A stretch of DNA of 64,000 nt, from NCBI RefSeq assembly GCF_042186555.1, contig NC_133326.1:99196144-99260143 (forward strand). The letters run 5' to 3'. Source of the DNA: Aquarana catesbeiana (lineage: Eukaryota; Chordata; Amphibia; Anura; Ranidae). Shown piece by piece: positions 11,392 through 22,563 of the stretch. The stretch's first letter is position 1; each line of letters begins with the position of its first letter. Under the pieces are notes generated by a model. The model was not told the origin of the DNA, searched no databases, and saw only the letters and a program-made list of their open reading frames with translations. The position numbers and the translations under genes are program-made.

Positions 11392-13528
11392 TGTTGTGAA
11401 TTCATGAAGAAATATATTTTATATTTACTGGCAGAAACATGAGAGATGCTTAGGCCTCACCAAGTAGATGAACTGTGATGTTAAATAGTTGAACTGTTGC
11501 CCTCTTGGGGACTTTTAGGATAAAATGGACATTCTCATGTTTGACCAAGCCTTTCTCTACTACCTCAAATATTGAAGACTTTTACAAGCATGTATTGTAA
11601 AGGAAGCTGTTGGAACAAAGACTATTCCTGTCACAAAACAAGGAGATATTTACATGGTATTGTGAATAAACAAAAGCTGCCACAGGACACAAGGTGACAT
11701 AGACTTTTCTAGCATAGAGATAGCCTCACTCATTGTGTTCGAGTGGAGAACTGTTTAAATAGCTAACACCTTGGCTAACAGAACCCATTGTATGAACTTT
11801 TAGGATGGTTTAGACAAACAAGTCAGTTCTAAACACCCAGTGAGAATGTTCAAGGTCCCTCTCAACACATTAGTGAAAGTTGAATATTGTGCTAGTCAAA
11901 AATAATATAAGGTATCAATAAGGTTATCATAAGTCATTTTAAACTATCTCTGACATTGTAGGTCACAGAGACATTATAATGTTGGCGTCTGCGGACACAA
12001 CAACTTTGCTATGAAGAAAATGTATATGAAAGTGTGATTTTATAAGTAGAAGTGTTTTAAGTAACAAATTAGTATTAGGAAAAACATATAATCATGATTA
12101 TAATCTTATAAGATTGTAGCCTACACTTAAGATAAACAAATGTTCAGTGGAGATACCAGAAGTTATACAGGTATCCATATAGATAGTCATTTTTATGTAG
12201 TATTGATGAAATATATAACAATGTGTGTATTTCCTAGATAGACCAGTTTTACAGATATACATTTATAGAGATACAGTTATATAACCAAGTTATGTAATGA
12301 TGATTAATCAAACTTATACTGAGTGTATTTTACATTAGACCGAGTACCAGAATATTTAAAGGTATATACTTATCCTTACCATTATACACCTTATGAAAAT
12401 AGAACGTATTAATTTAAAAGGATGGACTCAAAACACGTGTGAGACACCTGGTGGTTGAAGGTGGTATTATTTGAACTCACTAAATTTCCAGAGGAAGTTA
12501 ATCATTACGTCTCCTAACCCAATGGGAAGTGAGCCACCTCCTTTTGGGCAGAGCCATTATAATTTTTATGGTCTTATTATCTGAAATGGTATTTAGAGGC
12601 AAGGAAGATGGGAGACAGGGACCAACGAACGGAAGGAGGAGAGAGCTCAGGGGGAGAGCTCAGGGATCCACCCTGAGGGGGGGACACTGGGACACACACA
12701 CACTCCCAGACAGAACTCATGCACCATGCATGAATACATATCTTTACATTCGTGAAAATTCCTCAACACCTAATACTTAGAACTCGGAGGTCACAAGAAG
12801 TAAATCCTCTTTAGGAGTATCCATTTTTGAAACCACGGCAGCCATTTTAACTCTGGTAACCAGCCCATAGGAACTGCAGCCATCCTGGAATGGGTAATTA
12901 TATCATGTTGATTTTATCTTGCATGTTCTCTCAAATATTGATATGTTCTCACAGATATTGATGTATTGAATATTATACAGTTGATAATCATTCTCCCGAA
13001 TCAATAACCGCCTTGTAGATTTTTCTCTAAAGATTCAGATTTTTTTCATTATATTTTTCTTTTTGCATAGTTGCCACATTTATTGACAAAACAAACGTCT
13101 AATTTATTTCACAATTTTAACCACTTACTTACCTGCAGTATAGTAACGGTTGCACGTGTGAAATACAGATGTTCTGTTTAAGTGTCAAGTTCACAAGGTT
13201 ATTGATTCTACCGAGAAGTTATCATGGTGGTATTAGGTCAAAGGAACGGTACGCCCATTTTTCCAAGTGTTTTTATTGATTTTCAAGACGTTCATGTAAC
13301 GCAATCTGTATCTTAATTTCATGTGATTATTTGTGTTTGTTTACCAATAAATAACTTTTTCGTATGACCACACGTCTCCGTGAATAAGTTTCACAAGCAT
13401 AGACTGTGTCATATTGATTGATTTTGTATCTTAAAAATATCTTCGTTAAAAATTACTCAAGGATAATTATTGTGCGGGAAACCTGTCCTTAAAAAGGCAC
13501 AACTTATTCTGACTGAATATTCACGACA
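11392..13528 (+). repeat. 5' LTR (2137 bp)
   Basis: It starts TGTTGTGAATTCATG and ends GAATATTCACGACA. An AATAAA at about 13345, followed by a GT-rich stretch, is a plausible polyadenylation signal. Very long for an LTR. No supported coding region inside. Confidence 0.9.
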
Positions 13529-15081
13529 TAATGGAGGCACTGAGCTGAGATAACGTCGATGTTTTGTACAAGATCAATCATAGTTATGGTGGTGACATAC
13601 ATAATACTTTGCATGAAATTTTAATTATTAATTTTTTTTTGTTGTTTGCCAAAAAAAAAATGTCTGATCAAACTGAGCCAGTAATCCCTAGAAGGCACAG
13701 AAACCGGGTCCCACGACCCAATTCTGATCAACCCGTAAGCAATGCAAAATCCAAAATTGTTCAAATTATGAATATGTTACACGGTTTTATTGCTGTACGG
13801 AACGTGAATAGCATTTCTTCAAGGGGCAAATCCTGTGGCCATCCAAGGGCCACAGAGCCTTTTGAAGCACCTATGTTAAAATAAATCAGAGGAATGCACT
13901 GAATAAAGGTATAGGAGACAGAAGTTCTAACACCATGTTTTTCCCCAGGTCACAGTAATGAGGATCCTGAAATCCCTACCGGGGGATGGTGGTTGTTAGA
14001 TATTAATTATTCTCCTATTTTTCAGTGGTCACTTCATTCCTCTGACATACACAGGTCGCTCCAAACAGCCTAATTTTAAGAAGTCGCCTAAGACGGTGAT
14101 TCCAGAGGAAGACCGAATCCTAAAGACATTAATATCAGGAGGCCTAAATGGTTTGATATTTTGGTAAAAGATGAGGAGTCACCCGCATAAGGTAGTTTGA
14201 TCGCCTCAAATGAATTGTATTGACACCCCAAAGGGGGGAGATTTTATTTGTTTTATTCCTCACAAGTAGAAGGTTGACTATAATGTCAAAAATCTTAGTA
14301 CCGACAATAAGTGTCACATGTCAAACTTAAATGTTTTAATTGTTATTATTCCAGAACTGCTACAAGTAGCTAAAAAAAAAATGGTTCTGAAGAATGTCAG
14401 TCAGTCATTCATGTCTGGTATCCACAGCTGTAAAGAAATGTCCTCATGTTAATAAGCCCTGAAGCTTTGTCTCCCATAGCAAATGTTTCATACATTGTCC
14501 TGCTATCCAGAGCGTTTAAAGGACTGATGACACTATGGAAAAAAAAAAGGCTCTGAGGAAGCCCAGGATACCAGCTTAACACTGAGATCTCAAACACAGA
14601 TCATGTAAAAAAAAAAAAAAAAAGGGGAGACTATATATGTCTTTTCTAACGGAATCCATTTTCCCTTACAGGACTAAGATGTCCATGAGCCGGTCAACAG
14701 AACCGAGAGCCCAATGCGTGTGAAACATCCAGCGAAGGAACCGTATGGGGAATTCCGGAACACCACTGATGGCCAGTCTACACGGACAAACCTCCCAGGA
14801 CGGCCAAGACCCAAAGGTGCCCGAAGTGATCCATTTTCCGCCAACCAATGGATGATGGCCTTGAGATGCACACATCAATCACCAACCCATTTTGTGTTTT
14901 CCCTTCAAAGAATTACACCCACATGAAGGTGTCTACACCCTTTAAACATAGATCCACAATACGGATCCATCTCCACAGCTAGATTTACAAGACCCGAATG
15001 AAGCCATATTTCTTCAACGTTTTGCATTGGTGAAGTCTTTCAAACGACTCCCGGCATTTGAACACTTCACAAGGGGGGATT
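13529..15081 (+). other. interior of the LTR element, no pol
   Basis: The leader after the 5' LTR begins TAATGGAGGCACTGAGC. A TGG two bases in could begin a primer-binding site, but I could not match it to a tRNA. A second purine tract (about 14226-14241, aaaggggggaga) resembles an internal polypurine tract. A poly-A run of about 18 bases lies near 14607-14624. Confidence 0.65.
13660..13884 (+). CDS. short basic ORF in the LTR element interior, function unknown
   Basis: An ATG at 13660, right after an A10 run, opens a frame of about 74 codons ending TAA. The product is basic and proline/arginine-rich at its N-terminus (IPRRHRNRVPRP). The frame extends upstream without stop to about 13564. 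Position just after the leader is where a gag start would lie, so this may be the stub of a gag gene left after internal deletion. That is inference; no domain is recognisable. It could equally be chance. Confidence 0.3.
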   Translation: MSDQTEPVIPRRHRNRVPRPNSDQPVSNAKSKIVQIMNMLHGFIAVRNVNSISSRGKSCGHPRATEPFEAPMLK

Positions 15082-17241
15082 TGTTGTGAATTCATGAAGA
15101 AATATATTTTATATTTACTGGCAGAAACATGAGAGATGCTTAGGCCTCACCAAGTAGATGAACTGTGATGTTAAATAGTTGAACTGTTGCCCTCTTGGGG
15201 ACTTTTAGGATAAAATGGACATTCTCATGTTTGACCAAGCCTTTCTCTACTACCTCAAATATTGAAGACTTTTACAAGCATGTATTGTAAAGGAAGCTGT
15301 TGGAACAAAGACTATTCCTGTCACAAAACAAGGAGATATTTACATGGTATTGTGAATAAACAAAAGCTGCCACAGGACACAAGGTGACATAGACTTTTCT
15401 AGCATAGAGATAGCCTCACTCATTGTGTTCGAGTGGAGAACTGTTTAAATAGCTAACACCTTGGCTAACAGAACCCATTGTATGAACTTTTAGGATGGTT
15501 TAGACAAACAAGTCAGTTCTAAACACCCAGTGAGAATGTTCAAGGTCCCTCTCAACACATTAGTGAAAGTTGAATATTGTGCTAGTCAAAAATAATATAA
15601 GGTATCAATAAGGTTATCATAAGTCATTTTAAACTATCTCTGACATTGTAGGTCACAGAGACATTATAATGTTGGCGTCTGCGGACCCAACAACTTTGCT
15701 ATGAAGAAAATGTATATGAAAGTGTGATTTTATAAGTAGAAGTGTTTTAAGTAACAAATTAGTATTAGGAAAAACATATAATCATGATTATAATCTTATA
15801 AGATTGTAGCCTACACTTAAGATAAACAAATGTTCAGTGGAGATACCAGAAGTTATACAGGTATCCATATAGATAGTCATTTTTATGTAGTATTGATGAA
15901 ATATATAACAATGTGTGTATTTCCTAGATAGACCAGTTTTACAGATATACATTTATAGAGATACAGTTATATAACCAAGTTATGTAATGATGATTAATCA
16001 AACTTATACTGAGTGTATTTTACATTAGACCGAGTACCAGAATATTTAAAGGTATATACTTATCCTTACCATTATACACCTTATGAAAATAGAACGTATT
16101 AATTTAAAAGGATGGACTCAAAACACGTGTGAGACACCTGGTGGTTGAAGGTGGTATTATTTGAACTCACTAAATTTCCAGAGGAAGTTAATCATTACGT
16201 CTCCTAACCCAATGGGAAGTGAGCCACCTCCTTTTGGGCAGAGCCATTATAATTTTTATGGTCTTATTATCTGAAATGGTATTTAGAGGCAAGGAAGATG
16301 GGAGACAGGGACCAACGAACGGAAGGAGGAGAGAGCTCAGGGGGAGAGCTCAGGGATCCACCCTGAGGGGGGGACACTGGGACACACACACACTCCCAGA
16401 CAGACACTCATGCACCATGCATGAATACATATCTTTACATTCGTGAAAATTCCTCAACACCTAATACTTAGAACTCGGAGGTCACAAGAAGTAAATCCTC
16501 TTTAGGAGTATCCATTTTTGAAACCACGGCAGCCATTTTAACTCTGGTAACCAGCCCATAGGAACTGCAGCCATCCTGGAATGGGTAATTATATCATGTT
16601 GATTTTATCTTGCATGTTCTCTCAAATATTGATATGTTCTCACAGATATTGATGTATTGAATATTATACAGTTGATAATCATTCTCCCGAATCAATAACC
16701 GCCTTGTAGATTTTTCTCTAAAGATTCAGATTTTTTTCATTATATTTTTCTTTTTGCATAGTTGCCACATTTATTGACAAAACAAACGTCTAATTTATTT
16801 CACAATTTTAACCACTTACTTACCTGCAGTATAGTAACGGTTGCACGTGTGAAATACAGATGTTCTGTTTAAGTGTCAAGTTCACAAGGTTATTGATTCT
16901 ACCGAGAAGTTATCATGGTGGTATTAGGTCAAAGGGACGGTACGCCCATTTTTCCAAGTGTTTTTATTGATTTTCAAGACGTTCATGTAACGCAATCTGT
17001 ATCTTAATTTCATGTGATTATTTGTGTTTGTTTACCAATAAATAACTTTTTCGTATGACCACACGTCTCCGTGAATAAGTTTCACAAGCATAGACTGTGT
17101 CATATTGATTGATTTTGTATCTTAAAAATATCTTCGTTAAAAATTACTCAAGGATAATTATTGTGCGGGAAACCTGTCCTTAAAAAGGCACAACTTATTC
17201 TGACTGAATATTCAACTTATTCTGACTGAATATTCACGACA
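15082..17241 (+). repeat. 3' LTR (2160 bp)
   Basis: Nearly identical to the 5' LTR. I noticed only two substitutions (11997 A/15687 C; 13245 A/16936 G), a 1-base insertion near 16405, and a 22-bp tandem duplication near 17193-17236. Confidence 0.9.
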
Positions 17242-17274
17242 AAGTAAAGTTAACTCAACAAACTTACCAGTATT

Positions 17275-17586
17275 TCAATGGGAACTATAGGCCTGCTTTT
17301 GGCTAATGAGGTCAATGTTCGGTAACATATTCGTCACTGCTAGTCGTAACAAGTGATATAAGTGTGCATCAGTTAGTCTAGATTTGATTGGAGATTTCAG
17401 ATGTTTCAATCTGGAAAAAGTCTGTTTACAGACATAAGTGCTGCAAAAGATGGTTGCCATTTTGAGTGCATGATTCCTGAGATTAGGATATGTCTCTGAG
17501 GGGAGAGATGCATTGAAATTAGGAAGGCTGCTTGACTTGAATGCGTCTTTCAGAGAGTCACAATTCTGCAGTTCAGCCAGTTCCAT
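17275..17586 (-). pseudogene. hAT transposase C-terminal fragment
   Basis: The minus-strand open segment encodes about 100 residues. It holds the hAT C-terminal dimerisation signature: STYVCKQTFSRLKHLKSPIKS, then SRLTDAHLYHLLRLAVTN. This region forms the helical dimer interface next to the last catalytic acidic residue in hAT transposases. It is closest in style to the Charlie/ZBED-type branch. The catalytic core, zinc finger and start are missing, so it cannot act as a transposase. The left boundary reaches almost to the LTR element inserted at 17241, and the upstream side runs into non-coding minisatellite-like DNA. Confidence 0.8.
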
Positions 17587-17599
17587 TTGCCCATCAATG

Positions 17600-17760
17600 C
17601 AGTCTGATCAGTGCCCATCAATTCTCGCCAACACAGCATAATCAGTGCCCGCCAGCGCAGCCCAATCAGTGCCTGCCTCACCATCAGTGCAAGCCCCTCC
17701 TCACCATCATTGCAAGCCTCCCTCACCCTCATTGCAAGCCCCCCTCACAGCCTTACTGTG
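17600..17760 (+). repeat. degenerate minisatellite-like stretch in the hAT element
   Basis: Variants of cccaatcagtgcc and tgcaagcccccctcac repeat irregularly. Not coding. Confidence 0.55.
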
Positions 17761-17806
17761 CCAAACAATGTCTCACCAGTCAGTGTGTGTGCACATCGGG
17801 CATCTC

Positions 17807-17994
17807 CTGCTGTGTCACGGCTCACTGTGAAAAGTTTGGGCGTGCTGTGATAAAAGTCCCGCCCTCTTCCTACCTAGACCAGCTCATGTGATAGACAGAA
17901 CACTGCCTCTATCACACGAGCTGGTCTAGGAGGAGGGCGGGACTTTTATCACAGCACGCCCGAACTTTTCACAGTGAGCTCCGTGACACAGCAG
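17807..17994. repeat. long near-perfect hairpin in the hAT element
   Basis: Arms of about 80 bp begin CTGCTGTGTCACGG and end CCGTGACACAGCAG, with few mismatches. The centre (gatagacagaacactgcctctatc) can itself pair. Confidence 0.85.
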
Positions 17995-18127
17995 TCTCCT
18001 GCCTGCCGGGAATCCGGCCCTGGGTGGGGTAGGCTGGATAAATGTCCTCCGCGGGCCGCGTGTGGCCCACAGGTCGTAGATTGAGGACCCCTGATCTATG
18101 CATTAGAATGCATGTGTTTCCCCTGTG

Positions 18128-18383
18128 GAGGCTCTCATAGATTTACAAGAGTTTGTGCTACAGAAATATTGGGGTGCCTTGGAGCAGCTCTGTAGCTTAC
18201 GTGTGTATTTGCAAATGTGTGCAAACGAAACCCCCTTTTTTTTTTTAAAGCAAAATGTTAGACAGGATAATTTGGTTGGTAGCAGATTGGCTGGTGAGTT
18301 GACCTGGGAATTTTCTTTGGTTTTGATTTGAGGCCATTTCTTACCTTCAGTTCACATGGGCTAGCCCAGGAGAGCTGCTTCCA
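18128..18383 (+). repeat. direct repeat, copy 2 (right of hAT element)
   Basis: Partner of 10893-11143. Before the hAT insertion the two would have been ~0.35 kb apart, so this is a local tandem duplication or a decayed repeat array. It includes a short poly-T tract near 18233. Confidence 0.85.
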
Positions 18384-21300
18384 TCTTACTCTACTAATGT
18401 CTCGGTTACCGGTTTTCCCTAAAAGATTTGTGGATTTTCACACTTTGAAGGTGAGTGCCCTTGAATAAATGTCCTGCCAGTGTAGAACCTACTTAAAGGG
18501 TTCATATCTGATATACACTGAACAGTGACTTGGTGATGAAATGCCAGAGATCTTCTGTAGGTCTGCTCACTCCCAAATAAATAGCAGTGTGTGTATATAG
18601 TACGATGTAAATGATGCTACAACACTATTTTATCTATATTTTTCTGTTGCAACGAGAAGCACCTTTATTTTCCAGGTTTCCAGCTCACTGTAATTTGCAG
18701 TGATTGTCGTGGTTGCCTCGTTATATGGAGGTTCATAGTGTTCCTTGGGATACATTTATATGAATCAGCCAAATAAAACATGACCGAAGCAGCAATATGT
18801 AACCTTTTCATTGCTGCGCGGAGACTTTAAACATAATGACTTTGCTTTGCAGTGGACTGTCTTGCCAGTCACGCAAATAAACTCATAGAGCATCTGGTTT
18901 ATTCATTTATGTTTTGCCTCAGGGAAAAATAACTATCAGAATTATTCATGGAAATAAGAAAGAAAAAGATTTCCATCCCATCCTGCAAATAAATTTTCTA
19001 ATTGAAAGCTGGAAAAATAAATCTTCAAGACGCACAGAATGCAGAGAGTGAATGATCAGCTCCAGAACTTCTGGTCATGCATTGCTTTGTATTTATAGGT
19101 TTAGCACAGTCACAAAATAACTCATTTACAGTTTTCAATAAAGGAAAGATCACTAGCTACAAACCTTGGATACTCTGCAATGAAAAATGGGAAGTTTAAA
19201 GTATACTGCTTGACAGTCACTACCAAAAAAAAAAAAAAAAAATTAGCTGATATTGACAATGAGCAAATTTTGTTAACTTTAAGTAAGTGCATTGAATATT
19301 AACTTCACTAATTTCCTTCTACAGTAGATATGACTGTACTGTTTGGAGTTGATTTACTAAAGAATGAAGGCTGTACTTTTTGTGAAACCTGTGTTTATTT
19401 TGATTATCCAATTATGCACAAGGATTTCTCTACCATCCATTGAGGGACAGAGCACTTCATATTCACGAACCATGCATTATACTACCCCCTACAGGAGAGT
19501 TAGATGTACGCAGGTGCATTCCGTCTTTTTCTCCACTGCAGGTGGTGCTCATCCGCAGCGGCACTGCAGATGGGAAGGAAGGCAGGATCAGCATGGTTCC
19601 TCTATGGTTTCCTGGATCACTGGGCCAGCAATCTGGCTGGACGCTGACAGCCCATGTGACACTGGTGGCCATCTTTGGTCAGGCACAGTTTAGTTAAAAC
19701 CCTGGCTTCTTGGTTTGGCATGCATGTGTGGAAGATCTGCTGACTTCCTATGCAGGCAAAATCACTTTTTTTTTCCTTGAATGTGATTGGATATAATTTG
19801 CAAAGTGAATTTTCACGAAAATTATTAAGCTAAGGGAAAACTTCCTTGCAAAATGAACATCCTATCTGTCTTTAGTAAATAAACCTCTATTGAGTTGTGT
19901 TCTTTGTGCCAGGCTCCTATTCATGCTAATGAGATTTCTGTCTGTCATCTGGATGTGGTAAGAGTTGTTGGAGTATATTTGAAGACCACATTCTTTTCAG
20001 AAGTCAGATTCCTTGTTTTTTATTCCAAAGGGTTCCCCAAAAAGGTGCTCTGACTTTTAGTTCATGGTTCACCATTTCATAGTGGTCCCACTACACTGTT
20101 ATTAAGTTGTATTAGCTGAAGGGTACAGTACCCTATTTTCCTGTTAGGGGGTCACTTTACTATGGTAGAGAGTTCTTCTTGGGCCTATCACCATCAGGAC
20201 TGTGTCTGTGATTTGGGCCTTGGCCCACACTTTCACCAAGTTCTATAAGGTAGCTGTGTTGGAATTGGTGGATGCTAGTTTCTGTGACAAAGTTCTGTAT
20301 GTATCTCTGTGAGTTCCAAGCTGTTGAGCTCTGGTTAACCTATTACTTTTGAGATGTCCCCGTCTCTCTGCTTTTTAAGAACAACTTAGGGATATTCTGT
20401 AGTTCATGAATTCAAAGTGCCGTTTACCCCAAAGGTCAATACCGGTAGAAAAAAACTGAATTTTTGTTTCGTTTTCTCACCATAGAATCCCTATCTCAGT
20501 TGAGGGACACAGCTTCCCCACCCCCTTCTTCTGGTATAAATTTCTATTGTTGTTTTCTTTCCTACTGTTTGCTACAACGTAGATGAGTAGTCTAGTAGCC
20601 TGAATCTTTGAGAAAGCCCAATGGGTGCTCTGAGGGAGGTGGACGGTGACGTAATCACGCTGGGACTAGGTGGAACTGTGTATGCCGAGAATTGTATTGT
20701 GAAATGTCCGTTTTTTAATTCTGAAATGTGAGTGGATCTTTATATGGAAATAAATACTTTTTCTTAGCGATTTGCACTATGGTTCTTCCCTCTTGCTTCC
20801 TATATGATTGACACCACGCTGAGAGCTGCTGAGAGCCATGGATTTGGAGTGTACAGCCAGTAGGAACGGTGCCACTTAGAACACTGCAAAGCGCATATAG
20901 GCCTCTTTTAATTAGTGAGGTCCATTCAAGCAGGTGAGAAGACACCCATAGGTGGGGTGAAGGGCATTGTGGTGATCAGAGGCAATTACTGAAGAGCTTT
21001 TGGTGTATGGGACTGCACACTTGTTTTCATGGACATTGAATCATTTATTTATGGACAGTATATATATTTAAAAGAAAAGATGGACGTAATTTATATATTA
21101 TATATAGATGATTTTTTACACTGTTTTCGGGTCTTTATTTATTAGGGTGCAGCAGCTACATGGACACAGAATATCTTCCTAATGTAATAGGCAAGTGGGT
21201 GTGAGAGCAGAGAAAGGAGGTTTGCAGGTGTCCGGGAAGCGATACTGCCACCTCCTGATGGCTGTTTTCTTTTGGCTTTTTTCTTACCACCAAATGGTGA

Positions 21301-22300
21301 TTTTGCATTATGGGACCACACCTAGACTGCGAGCCAAACCCTTGGATCGCAGTTGCAGAGCAGTTCTCTATTCACTTACATGGGAGAGTTTTCTAGGTGG
21401 TGCTGCCTGTAAAACTTGGAATGCCACATTAAAATTATTGCACTGAATTGAAACATTGCGGACGCGACAACGTGCACTCACCTGACATAACGCCTCCTCA
21501 CAGCCTGTCATACGCCTCTAAAAAGCAGTGTACCACAGATCTTTATTCAGAGAGACAGTAAAGTCTGCTGCACATCTAAACATAATACTCAGGTATACTG
21601 CAGCAGTAATAAAAATAGTCCATGAACATTATATGTTTAAAAAGTGCAGCATGATAATAGGAATCTTTCACCATGATATTTAAAAGGAAATCCCAAGGTA
21701 CAACTGTGCCACTTCAATTTCAATCAAATTTCCACAGCATAAGTGAGACTTCCATGAGAATCACATCGGAACACCGCCACCACATTTAAATCCATGGCTG
21801 TACCTTGAAGACTAGAAGTCAGTACAAGCATAGGTATGATTTAATCCTCATACAGGATTAATGAATGGACTGCAACCACCTTATCCATTTTCAAATTTTC
21901 ATTTGGTAAACATAAAGAGAAAACAACTCCAATAGTGCAGATAACCCAGGACTTTATTCCTAAAAACGCATACAAAACCACATATGAAACAAAATTCCAA
22001 GTGTGCAGAGTATTCAAAATAGGCCCCAACTTGTATAACTCGTGCCATGCATGATGATGTCAGCATCGAGAAGCTCCGTCCTGCACGTGTTGATCCAATA
22101 GGATGTTCTCGGGGGCTCTGGAGACTGCTCTCACATTGCTCCTTAATAACGCTAATGGGTGGAAGGAAACAATTGACCAGAAAGGAATACCAGACCCTTC
22201 TACATAGCTTATCAAGTATACTGCGATCTAGTGGCAAAAAAAAAAAAAATATAAGAACAAGGCATATGGAAATAAAATGTTTGCCATTTAACCCTTATAG
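18384..22300. other. no gene recognised
   Basis: AT-rich intergenic DNA with a poly-A tract at about 19224-19241 and TA-rich patches near 21060-21110. The motif ttgagggaca recurs near 19438 and 20498 and may mark an old dispersed repeat. I could not delimit an element or exon. Confidence 0.6.
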
Positions 22301-22301
22301 T

Positions 22302-22503
22302 TATGTAACTATAAGGATGTGGAATTCCCTTCCACAGGCGGTGGTCTCAGCGGGAGCATCGATAGTTTAAAAAAACTATTAGTTAAGCACCTGAATGACC
22401 ACAACATACAGGGATATACAATATAATACTGACATATAATCACACAGGTTGGACTTGATGGACTTGTCTTTTTTCAACCTCACCTACTATGTAACTATGT
22501 AAC
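22302..22503 (+). mobile_element. CR1 LINE 3'-end fragment
   Basis: From ggatgtggaattccct onward it matches the 3' end of the longer CR1 at 50165-50355, including gttggacttgatggactt and the terminal ctatgtaactatgtaa microsatellite. It is 5'-truncated, as CR1 copies usually are. Confidence 0.8.
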
Positions 22504-22563
22504 CCCTCCACTGGTTAAAACAACATAATCAATGCCAAGCTGCAAATGATAATATATATATTA

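Larger units (their letters stand above)
11392..17241 (+). mobile_element. young LTR element, non-autonomous
   Basis: Two direct LTRs (11392-13528 and 15082-17241) enclose a 1.55-kb interior. The LTR ends are TGTTGTGAAT and ATTCACGACA, an imperfect inverted repeat with canonical TG...CA. The 4-bp target duplication is AAGT (11388-11391, 17242-17245). A purine tract aaggggggat at 15071-15080 abuts the right LTR, giving plus orientation. The interior has no recognisable gag, protease, reverse transcriptase, integrase or envelope coding. The class (endogenous-retrovirus-like or other) is not resolved. It sits inside the hAT element. Confidence 0.9.
11213..18093 (-). mobile_element. hAT transposon split by an LTR element
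   Basis: The ends CAGGGGTCCTCAAACT and, on the other strand, CAGGGGTCCTCAATCT are flanked by the perfect 8-bp duplication ATCTATGC at 11205-11212 and 18094-18101. Both features are diagnostic of hAT elements. Without the 5.85-kb LTR insertion the element is about 1 kb. It keeps only the C-terminal part of a transposase (minus strand, 17275-17586) and a long hairpin near its right end. It is therefore a non-autonomous, internally deleted copy. Confidence 0.9.

Noticed and set aside
13529..13560. Primer-binding site starting TGGAGGCACTGAG
   Set aside because: TGG is in a suitable place, but I could not match the following bases to the 3' end of a specific tRNA, so it is not called.
12529..16446. 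Two near-identical frames (83 and 75 codons) starting MSHLLLGRAIIIF
   Set aside because: They are the same segment of the two LTRs. The differing ends come from a 1-base indel, and nothing supports a protein.
19364..19697. Two overlapping plus frames of 109 and 85 codons
   Set aside because: No domain, no splice context, and composition like the surrounding non-coding DNA.
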